Of a stretch of DNA of 64,000 nucleotides, positions 8,537 through 16,668 are shown one piece after another; position 1 is the first letter of the stretch; each line of letters opens with the position of its first letter. Made by a program: the position numbers and the translations under genes. A model generated the notes under the pieces. That model ran no database searches. It was not told the DNA's origin and saw only the letters and a list, made by a program, of their open reading frames with translations. Source of the stretch: Dehalococcoidia bacterium (GTDB lineage: Bacteria > Chloroflexota > Dehalococcoidia > Tepidiformales > Tepidiformaceae); NCBI GenBank assembly GCA_020850615.1, contig JADZEI010000004.1, positions 186,001-250,000 of the forward strand, in the 5' to 3' direction.

Positions 8537-9271
8537 ATGGACGCGAAACGGCACGCCGAGGCCCTGGACCGGCTGGATGCGACCGCAGACCCGGCGGCGC
8601 TGCGGTTCGATGGCGGCGAGGAGCTGCGCGGGCGCGTGGCGGTGTTGCCGGCGGCGTACAACCCGCCGACCGTGGCGCACCTCGCGCTGATCGAGCGGGC
8701 GCTCGCGGTGGCGGGCGTGGACGCGGCGGGGGCCCTGCTTTCGACGCGAAACGTGGACAAGGGCGTGCACGGCGCGTCGCTGGCGGACCGCGTGGAGATG
8801 CTGCTGGCAGCGCACGACACAGGCGCGGGCTACGCCGTCCTTGCAACGAACGCGGCGCGGCTGGCGGACCAGGCGGTGGCGTTGCGGGCGGCGTTCCCTC
8901 GCGCGGAGTTCGACTTCGTGGTCGGTTATGACACGCTGGTGCGGTTGTTCGAGGCGCGCTACTACGACGACATGCACGGCACGCTGCGGGCGTTCCTCGG
9001 GCGGCACCGGGTGATCGCGGCGAACCGGGGCGAGGCGGGGCCGGACGCGGTGGCCGCGTTCCTCCACAGGGAAGACGTGGCGCATTACCGCGAGGCGGTG
9101 GTCGTGGTGGAGCTGGAGCTCACCCACGCGGACGTATCTTCGACGCGGGCGCGGGAGGCAGCGGCGAGCGGCGAGGATGCGGCGGCGGTGCCGTCCGCGG
9201 TGGCGCGCTACATCGCGCGGCGAGGCCTGTACCGGGGCAACGCCGCGGGCGCGCATGTCACGCGACTGTGA
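8537..9271 (+). CDS. Nicotinate-nucleotide adenylyltransferase-like nucleotidyltransferase
   Basis: 244 residues with the HIGH-superfamily nucleotidyltransferase fold: VAVLPAAYNPPTVAHLALIERAL (the NPPTxAHL form of the T/HxGH motif), FVVGYDTLVRLFEARYY, and the C-terminal SSTRAREA motif matching ISSTxxR of NadD-type enzymes. NadD transfers AMP to nicotinate mononucleotide in NAD synthesis. An N-terminal extension of about 35 residues and the single gene context make the exact substrate uncertain. It diverges from the ABC1 gene across a 62-base gap. Confidence 0.75.
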   Translation: MDAKRHAEALDRLDATADPAALRFDGGEELRGRVAVLPAAYNPPTVAHLALIERALAVAGVDAAGALLSTRNVDKGVHGASLADRVEMLLAAHDTGAGYAVLATNAARLADQAVALRAAFPRAEFDFVVGYDTLVRLFEARYYDDMHGTLRAFLGRHRVIAANRGEAGPDAVAAFLHREDVAHYREAVVVVELELTHADVSSTRAREAAASGEDAAAVPSAVARYIARRGLYRGNAAGAHVTRL

Positions 9272-9380
9272 GGGATGTCCCGGTAATGCGTGGTTTCCCT
9301 ACGTGAATATCCAGTAGGCAGGACGGACAATGAACTGAGCGTCCCGCCCGGGAAATAGGGGGCGCAAAGGACGGTGCAGG

Positions 9381-10673
9381 GTGGCCTTCGGAAACCGCCG
9401 TCTCGGTGCCCGGGGCATGGTCGCGGTCTACGCGACGCTGGCCATGCTCTGGATCATCGGCGGGGACCTGCTGCTGGGCGGGTTCGCGGGCGAAGACGCC
9501 ACGGTTGTCGCGGCGAACATCGGCAAGGGCGCGGCATTCGTCCTGGTGACGGGCGTGGTCCTGTACTTGCTGGTCCGGAGAGACGAGCAGCTCCTGCTCA
9601 GGGCGAACCGCGAAGTGGTGAACACCGGGGCCGAGGTGGACCGGCTGGCGAGCTTCCCTCGGCTGAGCCCGAACCCGATCGTGGCGCTTTCGAGCGAAGG
9701 CACCGTGGTCTACGCGAACGAAGCCGCGCGGCGGGCGGCGGAGGAAGCCGGCGCGCAGCTGACGTCGATCCTGCCGGTGGGATTCGCCGGGATGGCCGGC
9801 CAATGCCTGGGCACGACGCTGCCGATCAACGGCCAGGAGCGGAGCATCGGCAACCGGATCTGGCGGTGGGACCTCTTCCCGGTGGACGGCGGGAGCGTGT
9901 ACGCGTATGGCGAGGACGCGACCGAGGAGATCGCGCTGCTGGCGCAGCTCACACACGCCGCGAAGATGGAGGCGGTGGGCCGGCTGGCGGCGGGCGTGGC
10001 GCACAACTTCAACAACGCGCTGCTGGCGGTGACCGGCTACACGCAGCTCCTCAAGGACGAGCTCCCGCAGGACGATGAGCGCGTCCAGGACGACCTGCGC
10101 CAGATCGAGCTGGCCGCCGGGCACGCAGCTGACCTGGTCCGGCGCTTGATGGCGTTCAGCCGGCGGGACGCGCCGGTCACGGACGTCACGGACCTGCGCG
10201 AGATGGTGCGCGACGTGCTGCCGCTGGTGCGCCAGCTGATGCCGAAGACGATCGCGCTCGACTCCGTGGTCGACGGGCCGGAGGTGCCGGTGCGGATGCC
10301 GCGCGGCGAAATCGAAGAGGTGCTGATGAACCTGGCGGTGAACGCATCGGACGCGATGCCGGGCGGGGGTCACCTCTTCGTTGCCGTCGAGGAGCACGGG
10401 CAGGGGGAGGCGCGGCGCGCAAACGTGGTGGTGCGCGACACTGGTGTGGGGATCGAGCCGGCGATCCAGGCGCGCATCTTCGAGCCGTTCTTCACGACGA
10501 AACCCGCGGGCAAGGGCACCGGGCTGGGGCTCGCGTCGGCCTACGCGGCGGTGACGCGCCAGGGCGGGACGATCCGCGTGGAGAGCGAGCCCGGGCTCGG
10601 GACGACGTTCACGATTGAGCTGCCGGTCGCCGCGGAGGCGGAGCAGCTGGGGCTCAGAGAAGCAGCATCGTAA
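9381..10673 (+). CDS. Membrane-bound PAS sensor histidine kinase
   Basis: 430 residues. Two transmembrane helices (about 13-32 and 45-65) frame a very short external loop. A PAS-like domain follows (PNPIVALSSEGTVVYANEAARRAAEEAG), then a DHp helix with phospho-acceptor His in GVAHNFNNALLAVTGYTQLL, the N-box VLMNLAVNASDAMPGGG, the G1 box VVRDTGVGIEP and G2 GKGTGLGLASAY. It autophosphorylates and should pass phosphate to a response regulator, but none is adjacent, so it is an orphan kinase. GTG 9381 has AAGGA upstream. Confidence 0.87.
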   Translation: MAFGNRRLGARGMVAVYATLAMLWIIGGDLLLGGFAGEDATVVAANIGKGAAFVLVTGVVLYLLVRRDEQLLLRANREVVNTGAEVDRLASFPRLSPNPIVALSSEGTVVYANEAARRAAEEAGAQLTSILPVGFAGMAGQCLGTTLPINGQERSIGNRIWRWDLFPVDGGSVYAYGEDATEEIALLAQLTHAAKMEAVGRLAAGVAHNFNNALLAVTGYTQLLKDELPQDDERVQDDLRQIELAAGHAADLVRRLMAFSRRDAPVTDVTDLREMVRDVLPLVRQLMPKTIALDSVVDGPEVPVRMPRGEIEEVLMNLAVNASDAMPGGGHLFVAVEEHGQGEARRANVVVRDTGVGIEPAIQARIFEPFFTTKPAGKGTGLGLASAYAAVTRQGGTIRVESEPGLGTTFTIELPVAAEAEQLGLREAAS

Positions 10674-10803
10674 GCGCGATGAGGAAGACGGCCACGAGGA
10701 ACGCGACCGTGAGCGACGGGGCACCGGGCGTGGCGCGCTGAATCGAACGCGAGCCGGGAGCATGCGCGGACCGGCGGAAGCGGTGGGACGGGATCACGGC
10801 CAT
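10654..10803 (-). CDS. Small single-span membrane protein
   Basis: 49 residues: a basic N-terminal half (IPSHRFRRSAHAPGSRS) and a C-terminal transmembrane helix SLTVAFLVAVFLIALTMLLL that ends the protein. GGGGTGA lies seven bases before the ATG, acceptable as a ribosome site. The 3' end overlaps the histidine kinase gene by 20 bases on the other strand. An RNA hairpin GCGATGC-GCCAA-GCATCGC lies just upstream of the ribosome site. The family is unknown; it is real only if translation is confirmed. Confidence 0.5.
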   Translation of the reverse strand: MAVIPSHRFRRSAHAPGSRSIQRATPGAPSLTVAFLVAVFLIALTMLLL

Positions 10804-10895
10804 GGTATTCACCCCGCGCCATCGCGATGCTTGGCGCATCGCGGGCAATGGGGTGAGCCTACCGGCTGGGCCGCTTCGGCCGGGTGGCGGGAAAC

Positions 10896-10939
10896 GCCCC
10901 GGCCATTGCAGCGCAGTCACACTGCGATGGGCCCGGGGC
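10896..10939 (-). terminator. Terminator-like double hairpin after the enoyl-CoA hydratase gene
   Basis: Outer arms GCCCCGGCC and GGCCCGGGGC enclose an inner perfect hairpin GCAGT-CAC-ACTGC. It begins 25 bases after the stop codon at 10964. There is no T-run, so the mechanism is uncertain. Confidence 0.45.
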
Positions 10940-10963
10940 AATCCTTACCAACCGGCGGGCCGC

Positions 10964-11767
10964 TTACCGCCCTTCGAAGACGGGTTCGCGCTTTTCGACG
11001 AAGGCGCGGGCGGCGTTCTTGTGATCGTCCGTCTGGCCGCTGGCGGTCATGTTCTCGGCTTCGATGGTGAGGGTGTCGCCGAGGGTATTCGTGGCGCCGT
11101 AGGCGAAGTTGTGCTTCATGCGGCCGAAGGCGAGCGTTGGGCCGGCGGCGAGCTTGCGGGCGAGCGCCATGGTCTCGTCCCAGAGGTTGTCGTGCGGGAC
11201 GACCGTGGTGACGAGCCCGAGGCCGAGGGCGCGCTGGGCATCGAGCAGCTCGGCGGTGAAGTACAGCTCCTTCGCCTTGCTGGGGCCGACGAGCCGCTGG
11301 AGGAGCCAGGTGCCGCCGAAGTCGCCGCTGAAGCCGACGCGGGCGAAGGCGGTGCCGAGGCGGGCCTGGTCGCTGGCGACGCGGAGGTCGGCGGCGAGGG
11401 CGAGGCTGAGCCCGGCACCGGCGGCCGCGCCGTTGATCGACGCGATCGTGGGCTTGGGCATCTCGTAAAGGAGGCGGCTGATCTCCTCCTGCTTGCGGAG
11501 GACGTCGACGCGGGAGACGAGCCCTCCGCTGGCGGGGCCGCTGCCGAACTGGCCCGCGGCCATGCCCTTGACGTCGCCGCCGGCGCAGAAGGCGCGGCCG
11601 CTGCCGGTGATGACGACGCAGCGGACGGCGGGGTCATCGCCGGCCTTCTGGCCAAGCTCGGCGAGGGTGGTCAGGAGCTCGGCGTTCATGGCATTCATGT
11701 TCTCCGGCCGGTTCAGCCGGATGATGGCGACGGCGCCGTCCTGTTCGTAGAGCACAACATCGGACAT
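10964..11767 (-). CDS. Enoyl-CoA hydratase/isomerase (crotonase) family protein
   Basis: 267 residues from ATG 11767, preceded by a GAGG ribosome site. Crotonase hallmarks are AIIRLNRPENMNAMNAELL, the first oxyanion-hole segment GSGRAFCAGGDVKGMAA, and ASINGAAAGAGLSLALAADLRVAS with FGGTWLLQRLVG after it. Members hydrate, isomerise or hydrolyse acyl-CoA thioesters. The substrate cannot be read from sequence. It stands divergently to a MaoC-type pair, which suggests fatty or aromatic acyl-CoA breakdown. Confidence 0.9.
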   Translation of the reverse strand: MSDVVLYEQDGAVAIIRLNRPENMNAMNAELLTTLAELGQKAGDDPAVRCVVITGSGRAFCAGGDVKGMAAGQFGSGPASGGLVSRVDVLRKQEEISRLLYEMPKPTIASINGAAAGAGLSLALAADLRVASDQARLGTAFARVGFSGDFGGTWLLQRLVGPSKAKELYFTAELLDAQRALGLGLVTTVVPHDNLWDETMALARKLAAGPTLAFGRMKHNFAYGATNTLGDTLTIEAENMTASGQTDDHKNAARAFVEKREPVFEGR

Positions 11768-11913
11768 GGAAAGCCTCGAAGGGTGGGAATCGCCCGATTG
11801 TACGGCGATCCCCACCCGGGCGTGCGCGGGGTTGCAAGCGGGCGTGCATCACGCCGTTGGCGGGCGGGGGCGGCGCGCGTAGGATGCGGCGCGACGACAG
11901 GAGGAGGTGGCGC

Positions 11914-12423
11914 ATGGCCGTGGAGGACGCGCCCGGGCTCATCCCGCCCGAGGCGATGGCGATGGTGGGCGAACCGCTCGGCGACCCGGTCTCCGGCGAG
12001 ATCACGCGGAAGGAAGCGCAGCGGTACGCGAAGGCGGTCGACGACCTGAACCCGATCTACTTCGACGAGGCGGCGGCGCAGGCCGCGGGGTACCGGACGC
12101 TGGTGGCGCCACCGACGTTCCTCGCGCACGTGGTGGTGCAGCACGGCAACGTCGCAGACCTGCGGATCGACGGGATCTACCGGTCCGGGAACCGGCGCGG
12201 GGTGAACCTGCGGGCGAAGCGCGTGATGTTCGGCGGCGAGGAGTGGGACTTCCTTCTGCCGGTCTACGTGGGCGACACGGTCACGGCGCAGACGCGGCTG
12301 CATTCGCTCGAAGAGAAGGACGGCGCCTCGGGGCCGTTCGCGCTGATGACGACGGAGACGACGTACACGAACCAGGCGGGCCAGGTGGTGGCGCGCGCGC
12401 GGGGGAGGTCGATCGCACGATGA
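11914..12423 (+). CDS. MaoC-like hydratase, N-terminal-type subunit
   Basis: 169 residues with the FAS1-like/MaoC N-terminal hot-dog fold: VSGEITRKEAQRYAKAVDDLNPIYFDEAAAQAAGY, LVAPPTFLAHV, NLRAKRVMFGGEEWDFLLPVYVGDTVTAQT and LMTTETTYTNQAGQVVARARG. Such subunits hydrate enoyl-CoA thioesters as dimers with a second hot-dog subunit, here the next gene, which it overlaps by ATGA. GGAGGAGG precedes ATG 11914. It resembles the single gene at 14585. Confidence 0.85.
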   Translation: MAVEDAPGLIPPEAMAMVGEPLGDPVSGEITRKEAQRYAKAVDDLNPIYFDEAAAQAAGYRTLVAPPTFLAHVVVQHGNVADLRIDGIYRSGNRRGVNLRAKRVMFGGEEWDFLLPVYVGDTVTAQTRLHSLEEKDGASGPFALMTTETTYTNQAGQVVARARGRSIAR

Positions 12424-12851
12424 GCGGACAGCGCTACTTCGAGGACGTGCAGGTGGGGGAGGAGCTCCCGCCGATGGTGAAGAACGCGAGCCGGGCACAG
12501 TTGTTCCTGTACAGCGCGGCCAGCTCCAACCCGCACCGGATCCACTACGACCGGGAGTATGCGGCGGTCGAAGGGCACCCGGATGTGCTCGTGCACGGGC
12601 CGCTGCAGGGTGCGTGGCTCTCGCAGTTCGTGACCGACTGGATGGGGCCGGCGGGGCGGCTGCTGAACCTGACCTGGCAGAACCGGGCGCGGGCCTTCCC
12701 GGAGCGGGACCTGACCTTCCGCGGGCGGGTCACGGCGGCGGCCGATGGCGTGGTGGAGCTGGAGCTGCGCGAGGAGGACGACACCGGGCAGGTGTGCATG
12801 CCGGGGACGGCGCGGGTGGCGTTGCCGAGGCGTAAAGGCGTAGAGGCGTAA
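12420..12851 (+). CDS. MaoC-like hydratase, C-terminal-type subunit
   Basis: 143 residues, hot-dog fold with the MaoC hydratase segment YSAASSNPHRIHYDREYAAVEGHPDVLVHGPLQG: the Asp/His pair equivalents are N and H of NPHRIHYD. It probably forms a heteromer with the preceding subunit. The last residues (RRKGVEA) are encoded by a short tandem repeat, so the C-terminus is probably a late addition. Confidence 0.82.
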   Translation: MSGQRYFEDVQVGEELPPMVKNASRAQLFLYSAASSNPHRIHYDREYAAVEGHPDVLVHGPLQGAWLSQFVTDWMGPAGRLLNLTWQNRARAFPERDLTFRGRVTAAADGVVELELREEDDTGQVCMPGTARVALPRRKGVEA

Positions 12852-12861
12852 AGGCGTAGAG
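12827..12861. repeat. Tandem repeat, unit GAGGCGTAAAGGCGTA
   Basis: Two exact 16-bp copies (12827-12842, 12843-12858) plus a partial third. It supplies the last codons and stop of the MaoC C-subunit gene. A related tandem repeat lies at 17349-17381. Confidence 0.8.
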
Positions 12862-12864
12862 TGG

Positions 12865-12878
12865 CGAACGAGCGTTCG
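12865..12878. promoter_or_regulatory. Operator-like inverted repeat upstream of the first HpaB-like gene
   Basis: CGAACG-AG-CGTTCG, perfect 6-bp arms, with a further half site GTTCG at 12886-12890. It lies about 72 bases upstream of ATG 12950, in the promoter position. The symmetry resembles TetR-family operators; no regulator gene is adjacent. Confidence 0.4.
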
Positions 12879-12949
12879 GACGGATGTTCGATTGGCCGCA
12901 AGGATCACGCGGAGTAGCGTGGGGTGGACGTGTAACAGGAGGTCTCGGC

Positions 12950-14359
12950 ATGGGTCTCAAGAATCCGCAGTGGTATCGCGATAGCCTTCGCGACGGTCGC
13001 AGGATCTACATCAACGGGGAGTCGATCCCCGACATCAACGAAAACGACTGGTTCAAGGTGGCCATCAAGAACGGCGCCGAGGACTACAACTACACCGACC
13101 CGGCGACGCGGCCGATCCGCGTGTACGAGACGGAAGACGGGACGGAAGCGCACCGGATCTTCAAGGTGCCGACGAGCCTGGACGACCTCGACAAGCGCAT
13201 CGCGCTGACCGACATCACCAGCGGCGTGACGGGCGTGACCGCGGTCCTGATGGCGCTCTACAACATCAAGGACGATGTCGCGAAGGTGAACGGCCAGTAC
13301 GCCGAGAACATCGAGCGGGTGTACAAGTACTGCCGGGACAACGACCTTCGCGCGGACCAGTGCATCACGGACGCGAAGGGCGACCGCTCGCGGCACCCGA
13401 AGGACCAGGACGACCCGGACCTCTACCTGCGGATCGTGGACCGGAACGCGGACGGCATCGTGGTGCGCGGCGCGAAGCTGCACATCACCTCCGCGTCGCT
13501 GGTGCACGAGCAGACCGTGATGCCTACGAAGGCGATGGGGCCGGGCGAAGAGCAGTGGTCGGTGTCGTTCTCGATCCCGACGAACACGCCGGGGATCAAG
13601 ATCGCGAACCGGGCGTATGCGCGGCCGGACCTCTCGCCGGTGGACTACCCGCACAGCTCGCACCACAACTCGCCCGAAGGTTTCGTCATCTTCGAAGACG
13701 TGCTGGTGCCGTGGGACCGGGTGTTCCTGGCGGGCGAGTACCAGCTGGCGGGCCCGCTGGCGCAGTCGCTCGGCCTCTGGGAGCGGATCGGCGGCCTGCA
13801 GGCGATGGTCAACGGGGCCAAGCTGATGGTCGGCATGGCCCAGGTGCTCACGAAGTACAACGGGATCAACAAGGCGGGGCACATCCAGGAGAAGATCGCG
13901 GAGATGGTCTTCCACGCTGAGATGCTGCGGATGGCGCTCGAGCACTCGATCCGGAACTACAAGACGACGCCGACGGGGATGGTGTACCCGGACCCGATCG
14001 CGATCAACGTGGGCAAGTACTACGGCGCCTCGCACTACCACAAGATGGTCGGCCTGCTGCACGACATGTCGGGCGGCCTGGTGGTGACGATGCCGCTGGA
14101 GACGGACCTCGAGAACGAGGAGCTCTCCAAGCCGCTGCGCAAGTACCTCTACACGCGGGACGACCACAAGGTGGACGACCGGGTGAAGATGTACAACCTG
14201 ATCCGCGACATGACGGCGGACGCGTACGGCGGCTGGAAGCTTGTGACCGAGCTCTCGGCTGGCGGCGGCCTGGCGGCCCAGCGGATCATGACCCTGCGCG
14301 GTTACGACTTCGAGAGCGCCGAGAAGATGGCCAAGAAGGAAGCGGGGATTATCGACTAG
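12950..14359 (+). CDS. HpaB/AbfD-family flavoprotein (4-hydroxyphenylacetate 3-hydroxylase / 4-hydroxybutyryl-CoA dehydratase family), paralogue 1
   Basis: 469 residues spanning the HpaB N- and C-terminal domains. TDAKGDRSRHPKDQDDPDLYL, VDRNADGIVVRGAKLH, VMPTKAMG, GFVIFEDVLVPWDRVFL and GGLVVTMPLETDL closely follow clostridial 4-hydroxybutyryl-CoA dehydratase. From memory of that enzyme, its [4Fe-4S] ligands are two Cys in the SCFQRC segment and a His and Cys in the YHRQSYGGC segment; here these regions read ITSGVTGVTA and LWERIGGLQA, so the cluster ligands are missing. It is more likely an FAD/FADH2-dependent hydroxylase or an altered dehydratase. AGGAGGT precedes ATG 12950. Two paralogues lie at 24778 and 26285. 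Confidence 0.85.
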   Translation: MGLKNPQWYRDSLRDGRRIYINGESIPDINENDWFKVAIKNGAEDYNYTDPATRPIRVYETEDGTEAHRIFKVPTSLDDLDKRIALTDITSGVTGVTAVLMALYNIKDDVAKVNGQYAENIERVYKYCRDNDLRADQCITDAKGDRSRHPKDQDDPDLYLRIVDRNADGIVVRGAKLHITSASLVHEQTVMPTKAMGPGEEQWSVSFSIPTNTPGIKIANRAYARPDLSPVDYPHSSHHNSPEGFVIFEDVLVPWDRVFLAGEYQLAGPLAQSLGLWERIGGLQAMVNGAKLMVGMAQVLTKYNGINKAGHIQEKIAEMVFHAEMLRMALEHSIRNYKTTPTGMVYPDPIAINVGKYYGASHYHKMVGLLHDMSGGLVVTMPLETDLENEELSKPLRKYLYTRDDHKVDDRVKMYNLIRDMTADAYGGWKLVTELSAGGGLAAQRIMTLRGYDFESAEKMAKKEAGIID

Positions 14360-14370
14360 CAGCGCGCCCG

Positions 14371-14419
14371 GCACATATGACGGCCCGCACCGTTTCCTGG
14401 TGCGGGCCGCCTTATGTGC
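14371..14419 (+). terminator. Terminator of HpaB-like paralogue 1
   Basis: Stem CGGCCCGCACC / GGTGCGGGCCG (14381-14391, 14399-14409) extended outward by GCACATA / TATGTGC. It starts 12 bases after the stop. Confidence 0.75.
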
Positions 14420-14465
14420 GATAGTTTACGGACCGGCGTGGTGCGCATGCGACAACCGGTGTCGC

Positions 14466-14562
14466 GCCGTTACTTAGCAGAGGCTAAGCTAGGCTGAAGC
14501 AAGGTGACCCCAGATCCCTTGCCGCTTCGCCCCGGAGAGGTTGCCGCCTCCCGGGGCTTTTT
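14466..14562 (+). ncRNA. Candidate small RNA or orphan leader ending in an intrinsic terminator
   Basis: Three consecutive hairpins: TTAGC-AGAG-GCTAA (14474-14487), AAGCAAGG paired with CCTTGC plus GCTT (14497-14527), and GCCCCGGAGAGG / CCTCCCGGGGC (14529-14557) followed by TTTTT. The T-run shows plus-strand transcription, yet the preceding plus gene already has its own terminator and the next gene is on the minus strand. TACTTA at 14471 could be a -10 element for another start only weakly. I cannot match it to a known RNA family. Confidence 0.35.
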
Positions 14563-14584
14563 CGCGCCCGGGCGTTGGGGGCGC

Positions 14585-15073
14585 TCAGTACTGGATGCCC
14601 GTGCCCTGGACGACAGCGACGACCGTGCCGTCCTGGTTGGTGAACGTGGACTGGGTGGTCACGATGAGCATCTGCCCGAGGCTGGCGTCGCGCTCTTCGA
14701 TGGAGGCGATAGCGGTGCGCTGCACAAGCTCGTCGCCGGCGCAGATATCGGTGAGGTACTCGATGGTGGACCCGCCGGCGAGGCGGCGGGCAAGCGGCCG
14801 GGAGGTGCGCATGGTGGGCGCGGCCTTGCGCCGGCTGGTGGTGGTGTCGGTGAGTTCCGGGTCGAATACGGGGGTGCCGAGGTAGCCGGGCGGGCAGGGC
14901 AGGTCGCGGTACCCCGCGGCGCGGGCCGCATCGACGTCGTAGTAGACGCGGTCGGTGTGGCCGACGGCGCGCGCGAACATGCGGATGCCCATGCGCGTGA
15001 CTTCGTGGGACACGGGGTCGGATTCGACGCCGATGACGGCGCGGGTTTCGGCGGTGATGAGCGGTTCTGCCAC
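14585..15073 (-). CDS. MaoC-like hydratase (FAS1-like N-terminal type)
   Basis: 162 residues from GTG 15073, which has GGAG upstream. It has the same hot-dog pattern as the gene at 11914: VSHEVTRMGIRMFARAVGHTDRVYYDVDAARAAGY, LPCPPGYLGTPVF, LTDICAGDELVQRTAIASIEE and VTTQSTFTNQDGTVVAVVQG. No second subunit follows, so it may pair with another hydratase or act as a homodimer. ATG 15106/15109 would add a poorly conserved leader. Confidence 0.78.
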   Translation of the reverse strand: MAEPLITAETRAVIGVESDPVSHEVTRMGIRMFARAVGHTDRVYYDVDAARAAGYRDLPCPPGYLGTPVFDPELTDTTTSRRKAAPTMRTSRPLARRLAGGSTIEYLTDICAGDELVQRTAIASIEERDASLGQMLIVTTQSTFTNQDGTVVAVVQGTGIQY

Positions 15074-15121
15074 GGGAGCACTCCGGCCGGGGTGATGCAG
15101 CGGCATCATACGGGCGGGGCG

Positions 15122-15158
15122 CCCTCACCCCTAACCCCTCTCCCAGAGGGAGAGGGGT
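15122..15158. repeat. Dispersed intergenic palindromic repeat, copy 1
   Basis: Begins CCCTCACCCC and contains perfect 11-bp arms ACCCCTCTCCC / GGGAGAGGGGT around AGA. Related copies are at 18528 and 18655; all are intergenic. Confidence 0.75.
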
Positions 15159-15188
15159 ACCTGGCGAGCGGCCTGGGTGGCGAGGGTG

Positions 15189-16265
15189 CTAAAGGCGGGC
15201 CTGGTAGTAGGCGTTCATGGGGTGGACGAGGCCGGGCACGCGTTCGAGCTTGCCGAACCCGGCGTTGAGCACGAGCTCGCGCATCTTCGGCTCCGGAAGG
15301 CCGACGGTGCCGAGGGCGAGGCCGTCGGGGGTGCAGCTGGACGAGGACATGCAGAGCATGATCGACGAGCCGTAGAGCATCGGCGCCAGCGGGTTCTGGA
15401 AGTTCTCCTCGAAGTTCTCGCTGCTTTCGATGTCGGCGATGAACCAGGTGCCGTCGGGGGTGATGGCCTTGCGGATGGCGGCGGCGGCCAGGTCCGGGCG
15501 GTTCATGTCGTGCAGGCAGTCGAGGCAGAACACGAGGTCGAACGTGGGCGTGGCGGGCAGGGGGTCGGTGTCGCTGTTGTGGATGGTGACGTTGGTGACG
15601 CCAGCCTCAGCGAGGTGCTTCGCGGCGCGCTCGAGGGCGAAGCGGGAGTTGTCGTAGCCGTGGAACTCGCTCTTCGGGAAGGCTTTGGCGAGGGCGATGA
15701 TGGCGGCGGCGGCGCCACAGCCGACGTCGGCGACCTTCACGCCGGCTTCGAGCCGGGCGATTGCGCCATCGACCTTCGGGAGCGCCTCGCTGATGAGGGC
15801 GGTGCGGTTCCAGGGGCCGAACATGCGGTCGACCATCTCGGCGACGGCAGGGCCATCGTCGTCGTAGGTGAGGCCGATGCCGGTGTGGAACGGGCCCTCG
15901 AGGCGTTCGAACAGGCCCATGACCGAGGGCACGGCCGAGAAGGCGCCGATCGCCGAGGCCGGGTTCTCCTCGTCGGCGAGGACGAGCGCGGCCTCGGGCA
16001 CAAGCTCGTAGGTGTCGTTGCCGCGGTAGTCGAGCAGCGTCGCGGCGGCCTGGCCGCGGAGCCATTCGCGCAGCCAGCGCTCGTGGAGGCCGGTGCGCCC
16101 GGCGAGCTCGGCGCTGGTGAGCGGCCCGGCGCCGGCCATGGCGCGATAGAGGCCGAGGCGTTCGCCGAGGTAGATGGTCCCGGCGGTGACGGCGCCGATG
16201 AGTGCCCCAAAGGCAACGCCGGCCTTCGCTTCGACGACTGCGGGGTCGATCTGGGTGGTGGTCAT
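15189..16265 (-). CDS. Class I SAM-dependent methyltransferase with N-terminal winged-helix domain
   Basis: 358 residues. The N-terminal 100 residues form a winged-helix dimerisation-like domain (LTSAELAGRTGLHERWLREWLRGQAA). The Rossmann part has motif I VKVADVGCGAAAAIIALAKAFP, acidic FHGYDNSRF, and FDLVFCLDCLHDM for motif IV. This layout is common to small-molecule methyltransferases of the O-methyltransferase/Rv2258c type. AGAGGAGG precedes ATG 16265. The substrate is unknown. Confidence 0.83.
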   Translation of the reverse strand: MTTTQIDPAVVEAKAGVAFGALIGAVTAGTIYLGERLGLYRAMAGAGPLTSAELAGRTGLHERWLREWLRGQAAATLLDYRGNDTYELVPEAALVLADEENPASAIGAFSAVPSVMGLFERLEGPFHTGIGLTYDDDGPAVAEMVDRMFGPWNRTALISEALPKVDGAIARLEAGVKVADVGCGAAAAIIALAKAFPKSEFHGYDNSRFALERAAKHLAEAGVTNVTIHNSDTDPLPATPTFDLVFCLDCLHDMNRPDLAAAAIRKAITPDGTWFIADIESSENFEENFQNPLAPMLYGSSIMLCMSSSSCTPDGLALGTVGLPEPKMRELVLNAGFGKLERVPGLVHPMNAYYQARL

Positions 16266-16335
16266 GGTGCCTCCTCTGACGTTGACAACCGGTAGTCACG
16301 CGAGGGGACGGGACATTACATCAATTTCGTGAATT

Positions 16336-16668
16336 CTACTTCGTCGCGTCGCCGCCGGAGGTCCAGCCGCGGAACGCGCCGAGGAGGCGTTCCTTCGCCT
16401 CCTCGGGGACGTCGTCTTCGCGGAGGGCGCCGGTGAGCTGGATGGTTTGCCGAAACTGGGCCAGGTAGCGCGTGCAGCCATCGCAGAGCGAGAGGTGCGT
16501 ATCGAAGCGGGCGCGGTCGAACGGGGTAAGCGCGCCATCGAAGTAGGCGGTGACCAGTTCGACGAGCTCCTGGCAGGTGAGGCCCTGCTCGGGCGCGCTA
16601 GCCGCTGGCGCGGAGGTACGTTTCCAGGGCCAGCCGAACTTTCGCACGCGCTCGATGAAGAAGGACAC
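16336..16668 (-). CDS. Zinc-finger anti-sigma factor
   Basis: 110 residues with a ZAS-type motif THLSLCDGCTRYL (HxxxCxxC) and an upstream Cys in LTCQELVELVTAYFDGAL, typical of soluble anti-sigma factors that hold an ECF sigma factor and may sense redox state. There is no transmembrane helix, so it is cytoplasmic. GTG 16668 lies inside the sigma gene, giving a 71-base overlap and translational coupling. Confidence 0.85.
   Translation of the reverse strand: MSFFIERVRKFGWPWKRTSAPAASAPEQGLTCQELVELVTAYFDGALTPFDRARFDTHLSLCDGCTRYLAQFRQTIQLTGALREDDVPEEAKERLLGAFRGWTSGGDATK

Noticed and set aside
12950-14359. 4-hydroxybutyryl-CoA dehydratase assignment for the HpaB/AbfD-like proteins
   Set aside because: The Cys and His ligands for the [4Fe-4S] cluster are replaced in all three paralogues, so I give only the family name.
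14466-14562. Small SRP RNA or tRNA
   Set aside because: The conserved SRP apical loop sequence and any cloverleaf are absent.
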